Under the pieces are notes generated by a model, which was not told the DNA's origin, searched no databases, and worked only from the letters and a program-made list of their open reading frames with translations. A program made the position numbers and the translations under genes. From assembly GCA_001414345.1 (NCBI GenBank), contig LLCB01000056.1:1-64000 (forward strand): 64,000 bases of DNA, given 5' to 3'. Each line of letters opens with the position of its first letter. Within the stretch, counting starts at the first letter, position 1. Positions 48,792-60,200 of the stretch are shown piece by piece. The DNA is from Hymenoscyphus infarciens (taxonomy: Eukaryota; Ascomycota; Leotiomycetes; Helotiales; Helotiaceae).

Positions 48792-48906
48792 TAGTCAACT
48801 CGTAAAGTCTCAATAAAAGCGATTTAATAATTTAATATATTAAATGATGTGGTTTCTAGTTCACAAAAACTAAAACTAACAATGCAGTTATTAGCACTCC
48901 GCAGCT

Positions 48907-49573
48907 AGGGCGTCCTGAAAGTACAAAAGTCCAAAAATAACTAAATCGCAAATCGCAAATCGCAAAAGTTAAGTATTTGTAGCTAAGAGCTATAGCTAAT
49001 TGTAAATTATATTATGCTATCTACTTACTCTCTTGCTCCTTAGCCTATTCTTTTATATATTACGTATACCAAGAGAGTATAAATAAGAATATAGGTGAGA
49101 GTGTAGGAGTAAGAGGGTGAGAGAGTGAGAGAGTGAGGGAGTGAGGGAGTGAGAGAGTGAGAGAGTGAAGGAGTAAGCAAACATTTCAGGGGAAAGTTTT
49201 TCCTAGCTCAGATAAGAGGAGTTTAGCTAAAGTAGCAAACAACCCCCCCCCCCTCTCTCTCTCTCTTATTTCTCTAGAAATAATAGAAAGAATAAGATAT
49301 AAGTGTTATATAATAGGTAGTAAAGATATAATAGCGAGGGGGCTATGTCACTACTCTACACGTGATACTTATTATCGCTCTCTATTCTTTAAATAGCTAG
49401 TTACTATAGTTAAGACTGTCTAGTCTTAATATAGAGAGAGAGAGAGGGAGGAGAAAGAGGGAGAGGGAATTTAATTATTCTCTTTTTTACTTATAGAAAG
49501 TAACATTTTACAATTTACGAATTACTATTTGCGATTACGTCCTTTTTAGACTTTTATAGATTCAGGATGCCAT
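48907..49573. mobile_element. 667-bp TIR element, copy 2
   Basis: The left end starts AGGGCGTCCTG, then ACAAAAGTCC and AACTAAATCGCAAATCGC. The right end is the inverted counterpart (TTTGCGATTACG, AGACTTTTATAG, CAGGATGCCAT). The inside carries a GAGAGTGAGGGAGTG array (49100-49180), a C/CT tract (49243-49267) and a GA-rich tract near 49430-49470. Compared with 34032-34781 it is inverted and retains more CG, CA and TG, so it is younger or less RIP-mutated. Flanks CGCAGCT and AACAGCT suggest an imperfect 7-8 bp target duplication. Confidence 0.8.
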
Positions 49574-51165
49574 AACAGCTAAGCTAAGTGGGACTTTAAT
49601 CAACGTAGTCAGCAGTATTCGAAGGATATTACTGTTTTTTAATTAATATCATAATAGTACTTAGCTTGTAATCCCAAACTTTCTTACCTTACGAGTCAGC
49701 TAACAGTGCACAGGGTGCATGCCACAATATTCTTTAAGTGGTATAGCAGGTGACGATACAAGGTTCAAAATATCGACATACTACTAGGAAATAATAGAAA
49801 ACGTTATATTCGAGAATATCGGGATTATCTAACGTGATAATTCCGAAGTCTATAGACGTGTTCAAAGGATCGCACATGATTCAGCGGAGAAGAATTTGGC
49901 GTCCTTCATAGCTTCCATGGCAAATGATAGGTAACTTCCCAAAATTCCGTTGTATTCGGGGAGCGCCTGAATGATTATTCATATTGAACTCGCGAAATTT
50001 ACTTCGTATTGTCATAAGCAGGAGAGGTAAATGAAGGTGATGGAGTACTAGGTGAGAAATGGGTAAATCCATGTAGTCGTGGTATAGCCACGACGAGGGT
50101 CTTGGCGAGTAAGCCATTGATCCAGCCAGTAAGCCAGCCAAGAAAATAGTGAGTAAGCTAGCCAGCTAGTAATTAAATAGTGACAATTTTCTCTCGAGTA
50201 AGCCGAAAAATATGCCAGTAAGCTAGTAAAATGCGAGTAAGCCAATGCGTAAACTGCAGATTACTCCGTATAACTTGCTAAGAGTTAGACAAGAAGAGGG
50301 TGCGAATAAGGACCTCGTAATCCTGACCAATTATGGAGCGATCGCATTGGAGAGACTAACACGTGCTCTGCCTCGCTTCCCTGGAAAGGGTGCAAAAGTG
50401 AAATCTGGTGGTTGGCAAAGAAAGCCATCAAGAAAGCTGCGTAACTGATATACGTTACTCTTTTGTGCGCGCGGCAAAGAGATATATCTGTGTGTACTCA
50501 CATAGCCGTTGCCGCAAAAACTTCAAAATTCCGGCTCCTGGTTGCGATCTGATCATAATGGCAAAAATGAGCGAGAAAATATTGATCAGAGCGAGAGGGA
50601 CTTCCACTCATTTTGTTATACTGTAGAGCGAGTAGTGAACCCACAAGAGAAATTAAGTTATCACATCATTACTTCGATATTTCTTTCTCTATCTCTGAGA
50701 AAGAGTTAGACTATCTTGATATTTAGTATTATTAAAATCTTGTCACATCACTCTCAGGTTGTTAGGTTACCGAAGAACCGAAAGACAGAGACTTCACATC
50801 ATATATGTATATAAGGGGTTTTTGAGTAGATCTTGACAATTGTTGTCTTTTGGGGATGACAGAAGCCTAATGATGTATGAATCTCGTTATTTTTCAGCTT
50901 CGCGAGTTTATTAACGGTGGAATAAAAATCTTTGTTCAGGCATTATCCCACTTAACGGATCTCAGCTTCAAGGGGCATGGAAGTTTACATTGAGATACAC
51001 GCTCTTTAAAAATCATGCAGTGTTTGAGACTGCCGATTTCAGAGAGACGAAACAACAAATGCCAAGCCGGTTACACCCGGCGCTATCCAGACGACCCGAA
51101 GACCCTTCTTTCGTCAACGTTGCAAGAATAAGTAACAATGCGCCCCCGATAAAACTTCATTAAAA
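49574..51165. other. Intergenic region with a dispersed repeat module
   Basis: No gene supported. It contains AGTAAGCC-rich sequence at 50100-50250 and the second copy of the dispersed module. The last few hundred bases are the likely promoter of the plus-strand Mpv17-family gene. Apparent minus-strand frames near 50048-50245 only reflect the repeated GAGTAAGCC words. Confidence 0.5.
50105..50308. repeat. Dispersed GTAAGC repeat module, copy 2
   Basis: Repeated GAGTAAGCC, CAGTAAGCC and CTAGTAAG words at 7-20 bp spacing run from about 50107 to 50252. They are followed at 50281-50308 by the 28-base block shared exactly with 43071-43098. A third, shorter cluster of GCGAGTAAGC and ACGAGTAAGCC lies at 52879-52912. 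Confidence 0.8.
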
Positions 51166-52037
51166 ATGGCAGTTTTCGCGATCAAGGCCGCCGCCACAGG
51201 ACGCGCCGCCTTGCGAAGATCTCATATCCTAAATAAACCCTCCAACGTCGCCACCAAAAGACATACCAACTCGCGAACAAAGCCCGACGACGACCCCTCC
51301 ACCGCGGGCACCTCAATACCTGTGCCGAACACCGTCGCGACTCTGCCAATTTGGCAACGACTTGGTCCTCTATCGAGAGGCTTTCAGGCATATGGCAGAA
51401 GTCAGCGGAAGCGTCCTTATACCACTCAGTTCTGCAGTTCGCTGGTGATTTATTTCCTCGGGGATCTGTCGGCGCAAAATATCAACGGCGATGAATACGA
51501 TCCCAAGAGGACTCTGCGAGCGTTGATTATTAGTGCTGGGTCCTCGATTCCGAGTTATAAGTGGTAAACTTTTCTCTTTTAATTGCGCAGACCAAGAAAT
51601 TAATTCAAAACAGGTTCATGTTCCTAGGAAACAATTTCAACTACTCCTCCAAAATCCTCTCCCTAGCCACGAAAGTCACAGTCAACCAAGTCTGCTTCAC
51701 ACCGATATTTAATACATACTTTTTCGGCATGCAATCTTTCCTCTCCGGGGACTCCCTGGAAGAGGTCTGGGATAGAGTCAAGAGAACCGTTCCTACTTCT
51801 ATGCTGAATAGTTGTAAACTGTGGCCTGCAGTTACAGCATTCAGTTTTACATTCATCGACGCGCAATACCGAAGTATCTTTGCAGGTGTCATTGCGATCG
51901 GGTGGCAGACATATCTCAGTTTCTTGAATCGACAAGCCGAGGTCGCAGAGGCATTGGAGAAATCCGGTGTTAAGAAAGAGGTTACAACTTCAACAAAGCA
52001 AATCGATGAAAGAGATGCGAGGAAGTTGGAAGCTTGA
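51166..52037 (+). CDS. Mpv17/PMP22-family membrane protein
   Basis: Exons 51166-51563 and 51614-52037 join to 822 nt (273 residues) across a 50-bp intron (donor GTAAAC, acceptor AACAG), restoring SYKW-FMFLGNNF. Residues 1-70 are Ala/Arg/Lys/Ser-rich with no acidic residue in the first 35, like a mitochondrial targeting region. Next come YTTQFCSSLVIYFLGDLSAQ, a first membrane segment with the family's Gly-Asp motif, then VNQVCFTPIFNTYFF, and NSCKLWPAVTAFSFTFIDAQYRSIFAGVIAIGWQTYLS, which is the Mpv17/PMP22 signature. Family members (Mpv17, Sym1, Pxmp2) are four-helix proteins of the mitochondrial inner or peroxisomal membrane. The N-terminus favours mitochondria here (inference). The C-terminus is a charged tail. 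Confidence 0.93.
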
Positions 52038-53494
52038 TATGGAGTTTCATTACATCAGAGTGATTTTATTAGGTTCGGGGATTTGATGATACCAAGTTGC
52101 ATAGAAGGATGGCGTTTGAATTGAATATTGCATTTGGAGTTTGGGTGCATGGATATATACGACTCACGTCACAGAAATGGAGATGGATACACAGATACAC
52201 GGATAGACCGGGCACAGCGACTATGATTTCTTTTGTTTTAGATGGGCGGGTAGTAGATTCGAAGCGAATACAGAGTTTACATCTCCCGCTCCCTTTTCAG
52301 GGTACTTTTTATCGGGAGTCAACTTTATACAATTTCCCCCACATTTGCAGTATAGCATATTTTCAGTCGAGGATTTGCAATCGAAGAATTGTTGCTATTT
52401 TCTTTCTAGTGCAGTAGTCTGCGTTCTTGACAGTATCAGTGAGTCAGTTTCTCACTACAGAAGTCCCAACTGAAATTCCCTTCATTTCTATTCAATCCTT
52501 CCCGCTGGGTAGATGTTCATTCCACCTTGTTAGTCGTCATGAAAATCATGCTGTGGTGTTAAATGATAGGCTGTGTGGTTCCGCAATTGGGGTAAATATG
52601 CAGCACTGCTTATCAAATTGGATTATCAATTGTCTGAGAAGTGCAATTCTTGTTATTTTGATTTCAGTGCTGTTTATTACTCCAAAAAAAAAGCAAAGAA
52701 GTGAAAAAAGGTGAGAAAATTAGTCGTTGAAGAATTTCTATCTTTGTACTACGCAGTCCTCCCGAAAAGGTAGTTTGCTTGCTCAAGTATTTTATTGGCT
52801 AGCAAGACTTATGAATGATGCCATCTCCACAGGCAGAGTTGAATACTCCGTAAATGGGATTCATCTCCGTGAGTTACTTGCGAGTAAGCTGTCAATCAAG
52901 TTACGAGTAAGCCGCCATCAACAATAATTGGCTTACTTCGAAGTGCTCAGGAAGTGGAAAAATACTCTACCACCTTCCAGAAAAGTCCATCGGCAAACTC
53001 CAAAATAGACTATGAAACAATGCCTCTCAGCCGCGTAATGCATTGTCCACCCTCCACACGATGCTTACAGAACAACGCTTTCAATTGGCCAACCCATTTC
53101 TTCTCCAGAAAAGTGTAGTGGGCCATGTGGTTTGATCACCCTCGTTCAGGATCCATCCAATCAATTTACAATCCGGAGGCGTAACATCGGAGGCTTATCT
53201 TTTGACTTCAAACCAATCAAGAACAGCAAATTGCTTCGCTAGAACCCCTTTCTTTTTTGGGGATTGCGGCCTCAAAAGCTTACCCCTCAATTGAGCCTCA
53301 AGGACCCTTGAGGCCAAGAAATGGTATTCATCATTGCTGCCTCATGAATCCATACCTTCTAGAACCCCAGTGTACCTCCTTCATCTATTCAAGTCTGGTA
53401 AGTACTCCAAGATGTCCACAGAAATGGGGTTTGAAAGCCACCCCGGATTTCACTCTTTCCCCTAGTCTCTCACTCAGTTCTCAATTCCTTCATC
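52038..53494. other. Intergenic region, no supported gene
   Basis: Normal-composition DNA with several small open frames (52097-52417, 52427-52714, 53257-53586) that lack motifs. It contains the small GAGTAAGC cluster at 52879-52912. The right end is the former promoter of the dioxygenase pseudogene. Confidence 0.45.
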
Positions 53495-55743
53495 ATGGTT
53501 CAATTAAGTACTCTCGCGGTACTTCTCGTGTCTATTCTCCTCACTCTTGCACACCCTGGGGAATGTGTCAAAGCGATCAAAAATAAGATGGCTATGAGAA
53601 ACGTGCAACATGCCAAAGCTTCGAGATCTTTGTCTAACTGTCAAAACAATGCCAATTCCGTTGCTCTTCGTGCACGAACTGCAGCGCGTCGGGCAGGGAA
53701 GACCAAGGAGTTGAGAGCGAAATGTGGACTTGTGAACCGTAAGTACTACCCACCACATCCTTCCCAGTATCCAAGAAACCTCTCAAGAGAAGCGAAATTA
53801 ATCATTTCTAGGCTCTTACCCACAAAAAGCGTGATCTTGAAAGTCTAGATAATTGGGCAGCAGTCGACCATGACTAGACCACCACGGCGGGTTACACACT
53901 AGACACACTTGTTGACACCATCTTCGGCTCAAACAATCCTTATGCTTTGTTTCCAGAAACGACAGTTGGTCCTTATTATGTTACTGGCGAACAAATCAGA
54001 TCAGACGTCACCGAAGGACAATCCGGTGTTCCCCTTCGCTTGGAATCACAATTCATGGATATGAACACCTGCGAGCCAGTCGAGGAACTCGTCGCTGATG
54101 CATGTATTCCCCATCTAACAAACCCCCCAGAAATATGATCAAAGGAGAAAAGAGATCATGATGATCTAGATCTGGCATTGTAATGCTACAGGATCTTATT
54201 CGGGAATTGGCATCGACCAAGGTCAAGGCGGTCTCGACAGCACCTTCATGCGCGGCGTATAACTCACCGACAGCGAAGGTAACGTAGAATTCGATACCAT
54301 CTTCCCAGGCCACTACGCCTCCCGTCTTACCCACATCCACGGCGTCTCGCAAAAGAACGTAACCCTTGAAAACAACGGTACCTACACAGGCGGAACCACC
54401 TTACACGTTGGCCAATTATATCTCGACGATGCCCTCCTTCAGTGTTTTGGGTTTCCCCGCCTAATCTGTTATCCTATCCTGCCTTGACGATCCTTCTCCT
54501 TCCTGCCTCTATTTTAAGGCTATCCCGCCTGATCCTATCCTAATATATCACTTCTCCTAGCCACTCCGATCCTATTCCGAAATTTGTTCCGCCTATCCTT
54601 TCCTATCCGAGGTATCGGGGTGGCCTTTCCCAGCCTACAGGGGAGGCTAGGCAGGGTATATGCCAGCCTCAAATATATTATTTATAGTGTTATTAGTGGA
54701 TTTAGCAGAAGTGGTGCTACCTAAGAAAAGTATATAATACTAAGTCTCTGGCGAAACAAAGGTTATTCAGAGAGAGTTACTTTACAGACTTTTCAGGGGT
54801 TTTTTAGTAGCATAAAGCTACGGAAATATAGCAATTGTCTCATTTGGATAACCTCTAAGACGAAGTATTACTTCGTTCTAGGTATAACTTCGCGTATTAG
54901 GTGAGAGATAGACCGAGCGATTACAGCAGAAGCGAAAGGAACCTCTATGAAAATCGGCTAAAAACTCTAGTAGCCTACAAAATCTATAGTAATTATTATA
55001 TCTAAGACGAAGTAGTCTCTAATCAGTACCTAAAAACAGGGGTTTTACTATAGTAAATCAAGTACCTAGTGGAGCACTTAATTTAGTGCCGTTTAAAAGG
55101 ACTTAGAAGGTAAGTAAGTCGTTACTAATCTACTAGGATAATACGTAATTTGAGTATAATATCTCGTCTTTTAGTAGCTTTAATAATATTATTGTTTTTA
55201 ATACTTCTTAAATTAGTCTATAATAATAGTACTTTTTATTACTTTTTGCTTATTTTAATACTTTTTACTTATATACTTTCTATTCTATTCTATTCTCTCT
55301 AGTACCTCTTCTTGCCTAGCTCTATCTTTTGGTCTTTCTTATCTCTTCTATCTAAATTTAGCATCTCTCCTGCCTAATTCAGCCTAGCCTATAAGTGAAA
55401 TTAGCCTATCCTCTCCTTTTCTAATAGAGAGGGGTAGCCTATCCTCTTCGGAGTGTCAGGCTGACTAAGGCGGGGAAAGCTAAAACACTGCTCTTCTTTC
55501 TGCCGTCGAAGCTACCGCTTCTTATAACACTAACACCATTGTATAAACGGATTTGGATCTTGACGGTTGGGCGTTGGAAGAGGCTACTACTGATTTTTGG
55601 GTTGGCTTACAGTTGCGATTGATTTGAGTAGTGGTCATTCGATGTCTAATTTGACTGCGGCTACTTATTTATATAAGGAGGGGGGTGTTGCTAATTCTAA
55701 CCCGGATAAGGGGTTGCCTCCTTCTAACTCTAATGCTGCGTAG
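53495..55743 (+). pseudogene. Extracellular intradiol ring-cleavage dioxygenase, inactivated
   Basis: Exon 1 (53495-53738) gives a signal peptide (MVQLSTLAVLLVSILLTLAHPGE). After a GTAAGT...TTTCTAG intron the next part reads LTHKKRDLES, IFGSNNPYALFPETTVGPYY, DMNTCEPVEEL, then after a GTATTC...TCTAG intron WHCNATGSYSGIG, STFMRGV, NVEFDTIFPGHYASRLTHIHG and LYLDDALL. These are the order and motifs of secreted fungal intradiol dioxygenases, including iron-ligand tyrosines and histidines (GPYY, GHY, HIH). Breaks: premature TAG at 53875, TAA at 54260 where Gln fits, an apparent phase mismatch at the first intron, the 1051-bp element at 54440-55490, a TAA near 55545 and a frame change near 55610. 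The tail SNLTAATYLYKEGGV is still readable to TAG 55741. The gene cannot make a functional enzyme. Confidence 0.9.
54440..55490. mobile_element. 1051-bp hAT-type element inserted in the dioxygenase gene
   Basis: The left end CAGTGTTTTGGGTTTCCCCG and following GCCT match the inverted right end (CGGGGAAAGCTAAAACACTG) with few changes. It is flanked by CCCTCCTT (54432-54439) and CTCTTCTT (55491-55498), an 8-bp duplication differing only by two C/T changes. CAGTG...CACTG termini with 8-bp duplication indicate hAT. Many subterminal TATCC and GCCT words on both sides suit transposase-binding repeats. The AT-rich, CA/TG-poor core has no ORF. Taking it out with one duplication restores the dioxygenase frame (DDALL-SAVEAT). 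Confidence 0.9.
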
Positions 55744-57246
55744 GGGGTGTCTGTAAAAAATTGTATATGGATGTAGAGCATTTAAGTTATTTGAGAGTAG
55801 TATTCACTCTGTGCTTGTGGGACATGGGGAAATGAAAGACATTTTTTTCTTGACTGATGAGGTTTCCTAACTGTGTCTGGCATTGACCTCGAACTATCTA
55901 TGGGCTGAATTGACAAAGTCTTACGTTTTCCGATCGAAGCAACTTTGGCAATAGGGTAATAGGGTACGGGAGATTGCATAGAAACCATAGAGAACTTGAA
56001 GTTGTTGATGGGTCTGCTTTTCATCTGATTGAACTTTCTTCGAGAGAAGTGAACAGTTAGCAGCTATGAGAAGGGGAGGGAGGTGGCGTGGCACCAAGTT
56101 GTTCACTTACCTAAAGTATATTCTAATTACGCTTAGCGAAACAGATCTCTTCTTCGCTTTGAGTCTCTTTACTTCCCTTCTGTCCCCGCCGCACTTTTTA
56201 GCGTCTCTCTTCTGCTCCGAGCTAATTAAATCTCGTAATTCGCCTTTCTATTACTCGCCTTTCTACTACTCACCTTGGATATGTCTCTCGCTCTTCTAAG
56301 CCTTGAATCAGAAGGCGTTGCGCCTATAGGTCATATATCGTAGTCTTAATAGGTAGTTGTATCGTATATAAAATTAAGAGGTTGCGGAACTAACTCTTAG
56401 TTATACGTGTAATTAAAAACTTTAATCCGACGGAGATAAGTACTTGAGCCTAGCCTAGCTCTCCTTCTCCCCCCCCCCTTTTTTTAGTTCTCCTTCCTTA
56501 TCCTCGCGCCGCTTCCTGCCTCGCTCAGTCGCTCCTCTCCTACCAAACTTGAGCGCTGTGCCTCGCCTAGGATGTGTGGTGAGCCTAGATAAGCCAGGAC
56601 CCTAGGCGGCTCATATTCTCGTAATCGATACTAAGCTCGGAATTAGAGATACTTATTATTACGTTTCGTAAAGTAATACAAAACGCTCATTTAGCGTAAA
56701 GCGTAATATAGCTGTTAGCGTTATTATAGGAGAAATTTTAGGTATAAAAGTATATAAATATAGTACTGAAATATAGCCTTTTAGTATATAATTATATAGA
56801 ATAATTAAAGCTATTCCTAGAATCGTTATCGCTCTTGTTATCTTCGTCTTCTTCTTCGTCTTCGTCCTCTCTATTTAGTAATATATCCTCTCTATCCTAC
56901 TTCTATACTGCTTTATTCTAATCGGTTTCGCAACTTATATAACTAACATTTCGCTTTATTACTTTATTACTTTATTAACAACTTTAACGTTCTTTATCTT
57001 AATAAATTAGGCTTTTACTTTAAGACTAAGGTTATAGGCTCTTCGGTTTAACATTATAGGAGTGCTTTAAGCTATTCGTAGTATTATAGAAAAATGTTGT
57101 TTTAGGAAAGAAGTTCTAAAGCATAAAAATTTTCAAGTAAGCGAAGTAAGTACTAGCACGTGACAGGAAATAGAGGCTTCCTATTAGCTAATGAAACTCT
57201 TAGCAATATAATAAAGTATATAGCTCATTTAGCCTTACTTTATGCT
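55744..57246. other. Intergenic, partly RIP-like DNA
   Basis: Normal composition to about 56300. Then come AT-rich stretches with C-rich patches, including a C/T tract at 56466-56487 and a repeated TTCGTCTTC at about 56840-56870. No coding sequence or clear terminal repeat was established. The right end is the 3' flank of the minus-strand NACHT gene. Confidence 0.45.
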
Positions 57247-60200
57247 TTATTCGTATTGCACCTTGGCTTTTCGTAAAGGTAACAACCCCACTCGGAATCC
57301 TCCCAAACATGTCACCCCGGTACTCTTTTGCAACGATTTGAGCTTGTTTTGGCCAATCGCAAAATTGAGGTAGGACGGCTGGGAAAAAAACTCAGGACCG
57401 CTTTCTTCTTCGAGATATCCCAGCAAATTCGGATCATAAAATTTAATTGCCTCTTCGATGAATTTCTGGTAGTCGTTCCTGATTTCAATACTTCTATCCC
57501 AAGTGTGTAGCACACTTGCCGTATGCCAATTCTTTTCCTCAATAAGTCTGTCCATTGTCTGCTGCTTGTCAATACAGCATTCACAATTAATCAAAAACCA
57601 ACTTAGGAAAACATCTAGGTAATCGTTCTGAGTACAGATGTCCAAAATCGGTTGTGTCAGGCTGTAGATTCTTTTCTTAAGCATGGTGCGGAAAAGAATG
57701 ATAAATTCCCGAGTTTGGAGCCAAATCTCGATCCTTGTTGGTGCTCTGAGGGCGTTGATTATGAGCTCCTCCCCCCACGAGTTGGAATAGCCTGAGCTTC
57801 TATCAATCAACCATTTCAAGACATCCGGCTTGACTCTGGGCATGCTTTTAGCTGCATCGAGAACTTTTTCCGCGACTTTGAACTGAGCTCGTGCAAGGCC
57901 CTCCAAATTTTCTAACGCTTTAATGGTTTGGGGGGTAAGGCTGAAATCAGCTGTAGTCTCAAAATGGTTTTGATAGCTGCTTCTATTAGGGAAGCCAATC
58001 ACGGAGTCTAATTCGAAGCGATCTCTCTTCGGCTTCTTGGTGAAGCTGGCGACTTTGTTTGTAACTACTATCGAAAGTAGAACTTGTTCGTTGACAATTA
58101 GTCCAAGGTTTCGTTTCATCATAAGTATTGCAAAATCGAGATTCGCGTATTTTTGCATGATGTATTGAATGGTATCCTGAGTAAGATCGCTTAGAGGGCA
58201 CTTCAAAAAAAGGCGTTGAATATGAGACCTCGCAAAGGTTTCTGCGCCACTCGCCATGGGTTCCAGGGTCTTGAATGGAACAAGTAGATCCTCGTGAGAA
58301 TCCAGGAGAAGGCCAAGTGTTTCGGCCGGATTCAAACTCGATATTGCAATCGCGTCCATAAGACTCTGAGTCAACACTACTTTTATACCCCATTTCGCAA
58401 GTACCGTCATGACAGTGCATGTGATGCCACAGCTTTCGTCTACTCGCAGAGCAATTATTGCTTTTCGAATTACAGCTGGTGTCAACAGGTCTTTTAAAAC
58501 AGACTGTATTTCGGTTGAAAAGACGACAGGCTCCGAAAAGGGCTCCCTTTCGAGGGAGGAAAACTGTGGCGTTGTGAGAAACCTATATAATGTTAACTAC
58601 GGGATTATGGAGGGGCTTGGTCTCTAGTTACCCAGGAATATTTTGCCGAACGGCGCTACTAAAGAACATGTCAGCATATACTGCGGAGATCTTTCTATGA
58701 GCTTACTCTAGGAGAAAATCTACCAGCACGGCTGGTTCTTTCCAGTCCGATCCAGAAGTCTTCCGGACATTACATGCATCAACGGCTCGTAGAAGCATTC
58801 CTTCAGTTACCTGACAAAGTTTTTCAGTCAATAGAAACTTTAGTACTGTGTAATTCCCGTGGGATATTGCATGTAGCGCGAGTCGAACAAAATTGTCTTC
58901 CGTCAAAGCCTCCTTGAAGCCTCCCAAACTAAAATTTGCCGAAATATCTGTTAAAACCATTAGACCCTCGTTGAAAATCCAGGATTGATTTTGAGACGAC
59001 TGGTAATTTGATGAAGGGTCTGGCAAAGTTCGACTATTAATGATAAAAGCTTTGAATATTTCCGACAGCCCAATAGCACTTGAGTTGAAGAGAAACAGTA
59101 GATCAGGGTTGAAGTTTCTCAGTACCAGAGGCCAGCACTCTCTCCGTGTACTGAATAGTGCATTCTCATCCACTCTGAATCTCAAGAGATCTTGACGGGA
59201 TGCCAATACAATGGCCTCCTTGAAGAGCAGAGGATTTTCTTGTCCGGGGTTTCCAGCTAATTGGAAATGGTACCTAATCTCAGGATATTGGAGTCAGTTT
59301 ACTTCTTTGAGAAAGATTCAAGTGTTGTCTCGGGAGTAAAGTAGAGTATCTCCTTGCTCCCAAAACTACTAAATTGGAGAAAAAGCTCCGAGAAATTGAG
59401 ACGTACAGGAGCCAAATCGCAATATAATCCCCAACAGTCCTAATGGGTGCCCTGGCATATTTTTTAAGCCATTCGCTCCTCTTCGCTGTATCGATATGTC
59501 TCATGCTCGTCGATGCGACAATAGAATGCGACTTTTGGGGCGAGAATTCGGGCAGTTTTTCAAAGAACTCGCGGACGCTGAGATGAGCAAAGCGAAAAAC
59601 ATCTACCGTCTCATCCAGAACCACTAGATTGCAGCATATGTCAAGTATGGTGTTTGTATTGAGGTTGTCCTCCGAGGATTTCTGGACCAGCTTGATGAAT
59701 TCTGATGGTAGAAGATTCTCTCTCAGACGCAGTAGCAAGCAGAAAGTATTTCGGGCGATTCTTTTCGAGTCAGTACCCTGGTTTGTAGATATACCACCGT
59801 AGATCTCCATGTACAGCGTTTCTAGACTTGGTGGTATTTTTCCGAGATGGGCCTGAATATCTTGGTCCGTTTTCAGCAAGGTCAAGTTTTGAAGCTGCAA
59901 ACTCGCCCATCGAAACCTGAGATCCACGATTTAGTAACTAAGACAGTTGTGGGCAATAAGGTCAAACTTGCATCCCAGCGGCATCCTTTGAAATTTTGCG
60001 AATTATCTCTTTCTCGAGAGCTTCCTTTTGCTGGCTGTTCCTTAGTAGAGTTCCTCTTTTCACGAGCTTCTTTGTTTCATTCTCAACAAACGCTTCAATG
60101 TCGGCTTGGTTTTTGGTAGAAGAAATGTCGACATTGGGGAAATCAGTCAACTGATAAACAATCTCCGCGTCCTCTCGACTAGATATAAAGAACTTGACTA

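Larger units (their letters stand above)
45971..48906. other. About 2.9-kb intergenic region without a supported gene
   Basis: Composition is normal. Small open frames (46337-46657, 47651-47857, 48037-48342) lack motifs, splice context or family resemblance and I do not call them. Words such as ACTCGATTGAGTT and ACTCATTGAGTT recur at 46130-46380. Two perfect short hairpins lie near 48694 and 48769 and are listed separately. It could contain a long 5' region of the gene at 44044-45841 or a non-coding transcript, which sequence alone cannot show. Confidence 0.45.

Noticed and set aside
50048..50245. Minus-strand frame with repeated LAYSL-like and WLAYW words, as in a membrane protein
   Set aside because: The pattern comes from the repeated GAGTAAGCC words of the dispersed DNA module; there is no start or splice context.
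56384..56953. Inverted words GGTTGCGGAAC and GTTTCGCAAC about 560 bp apart, resembling transposon termini
   Set aside because: Only about 10 bp match with one change, and no target duplication or extended arm was found.
531..57246. CRISPR arrays, bacterial operons or phage elements
   Set aside because: The window is eukaryotic; the repeats are transposon-type or microsatellites and lack spacer architecture.
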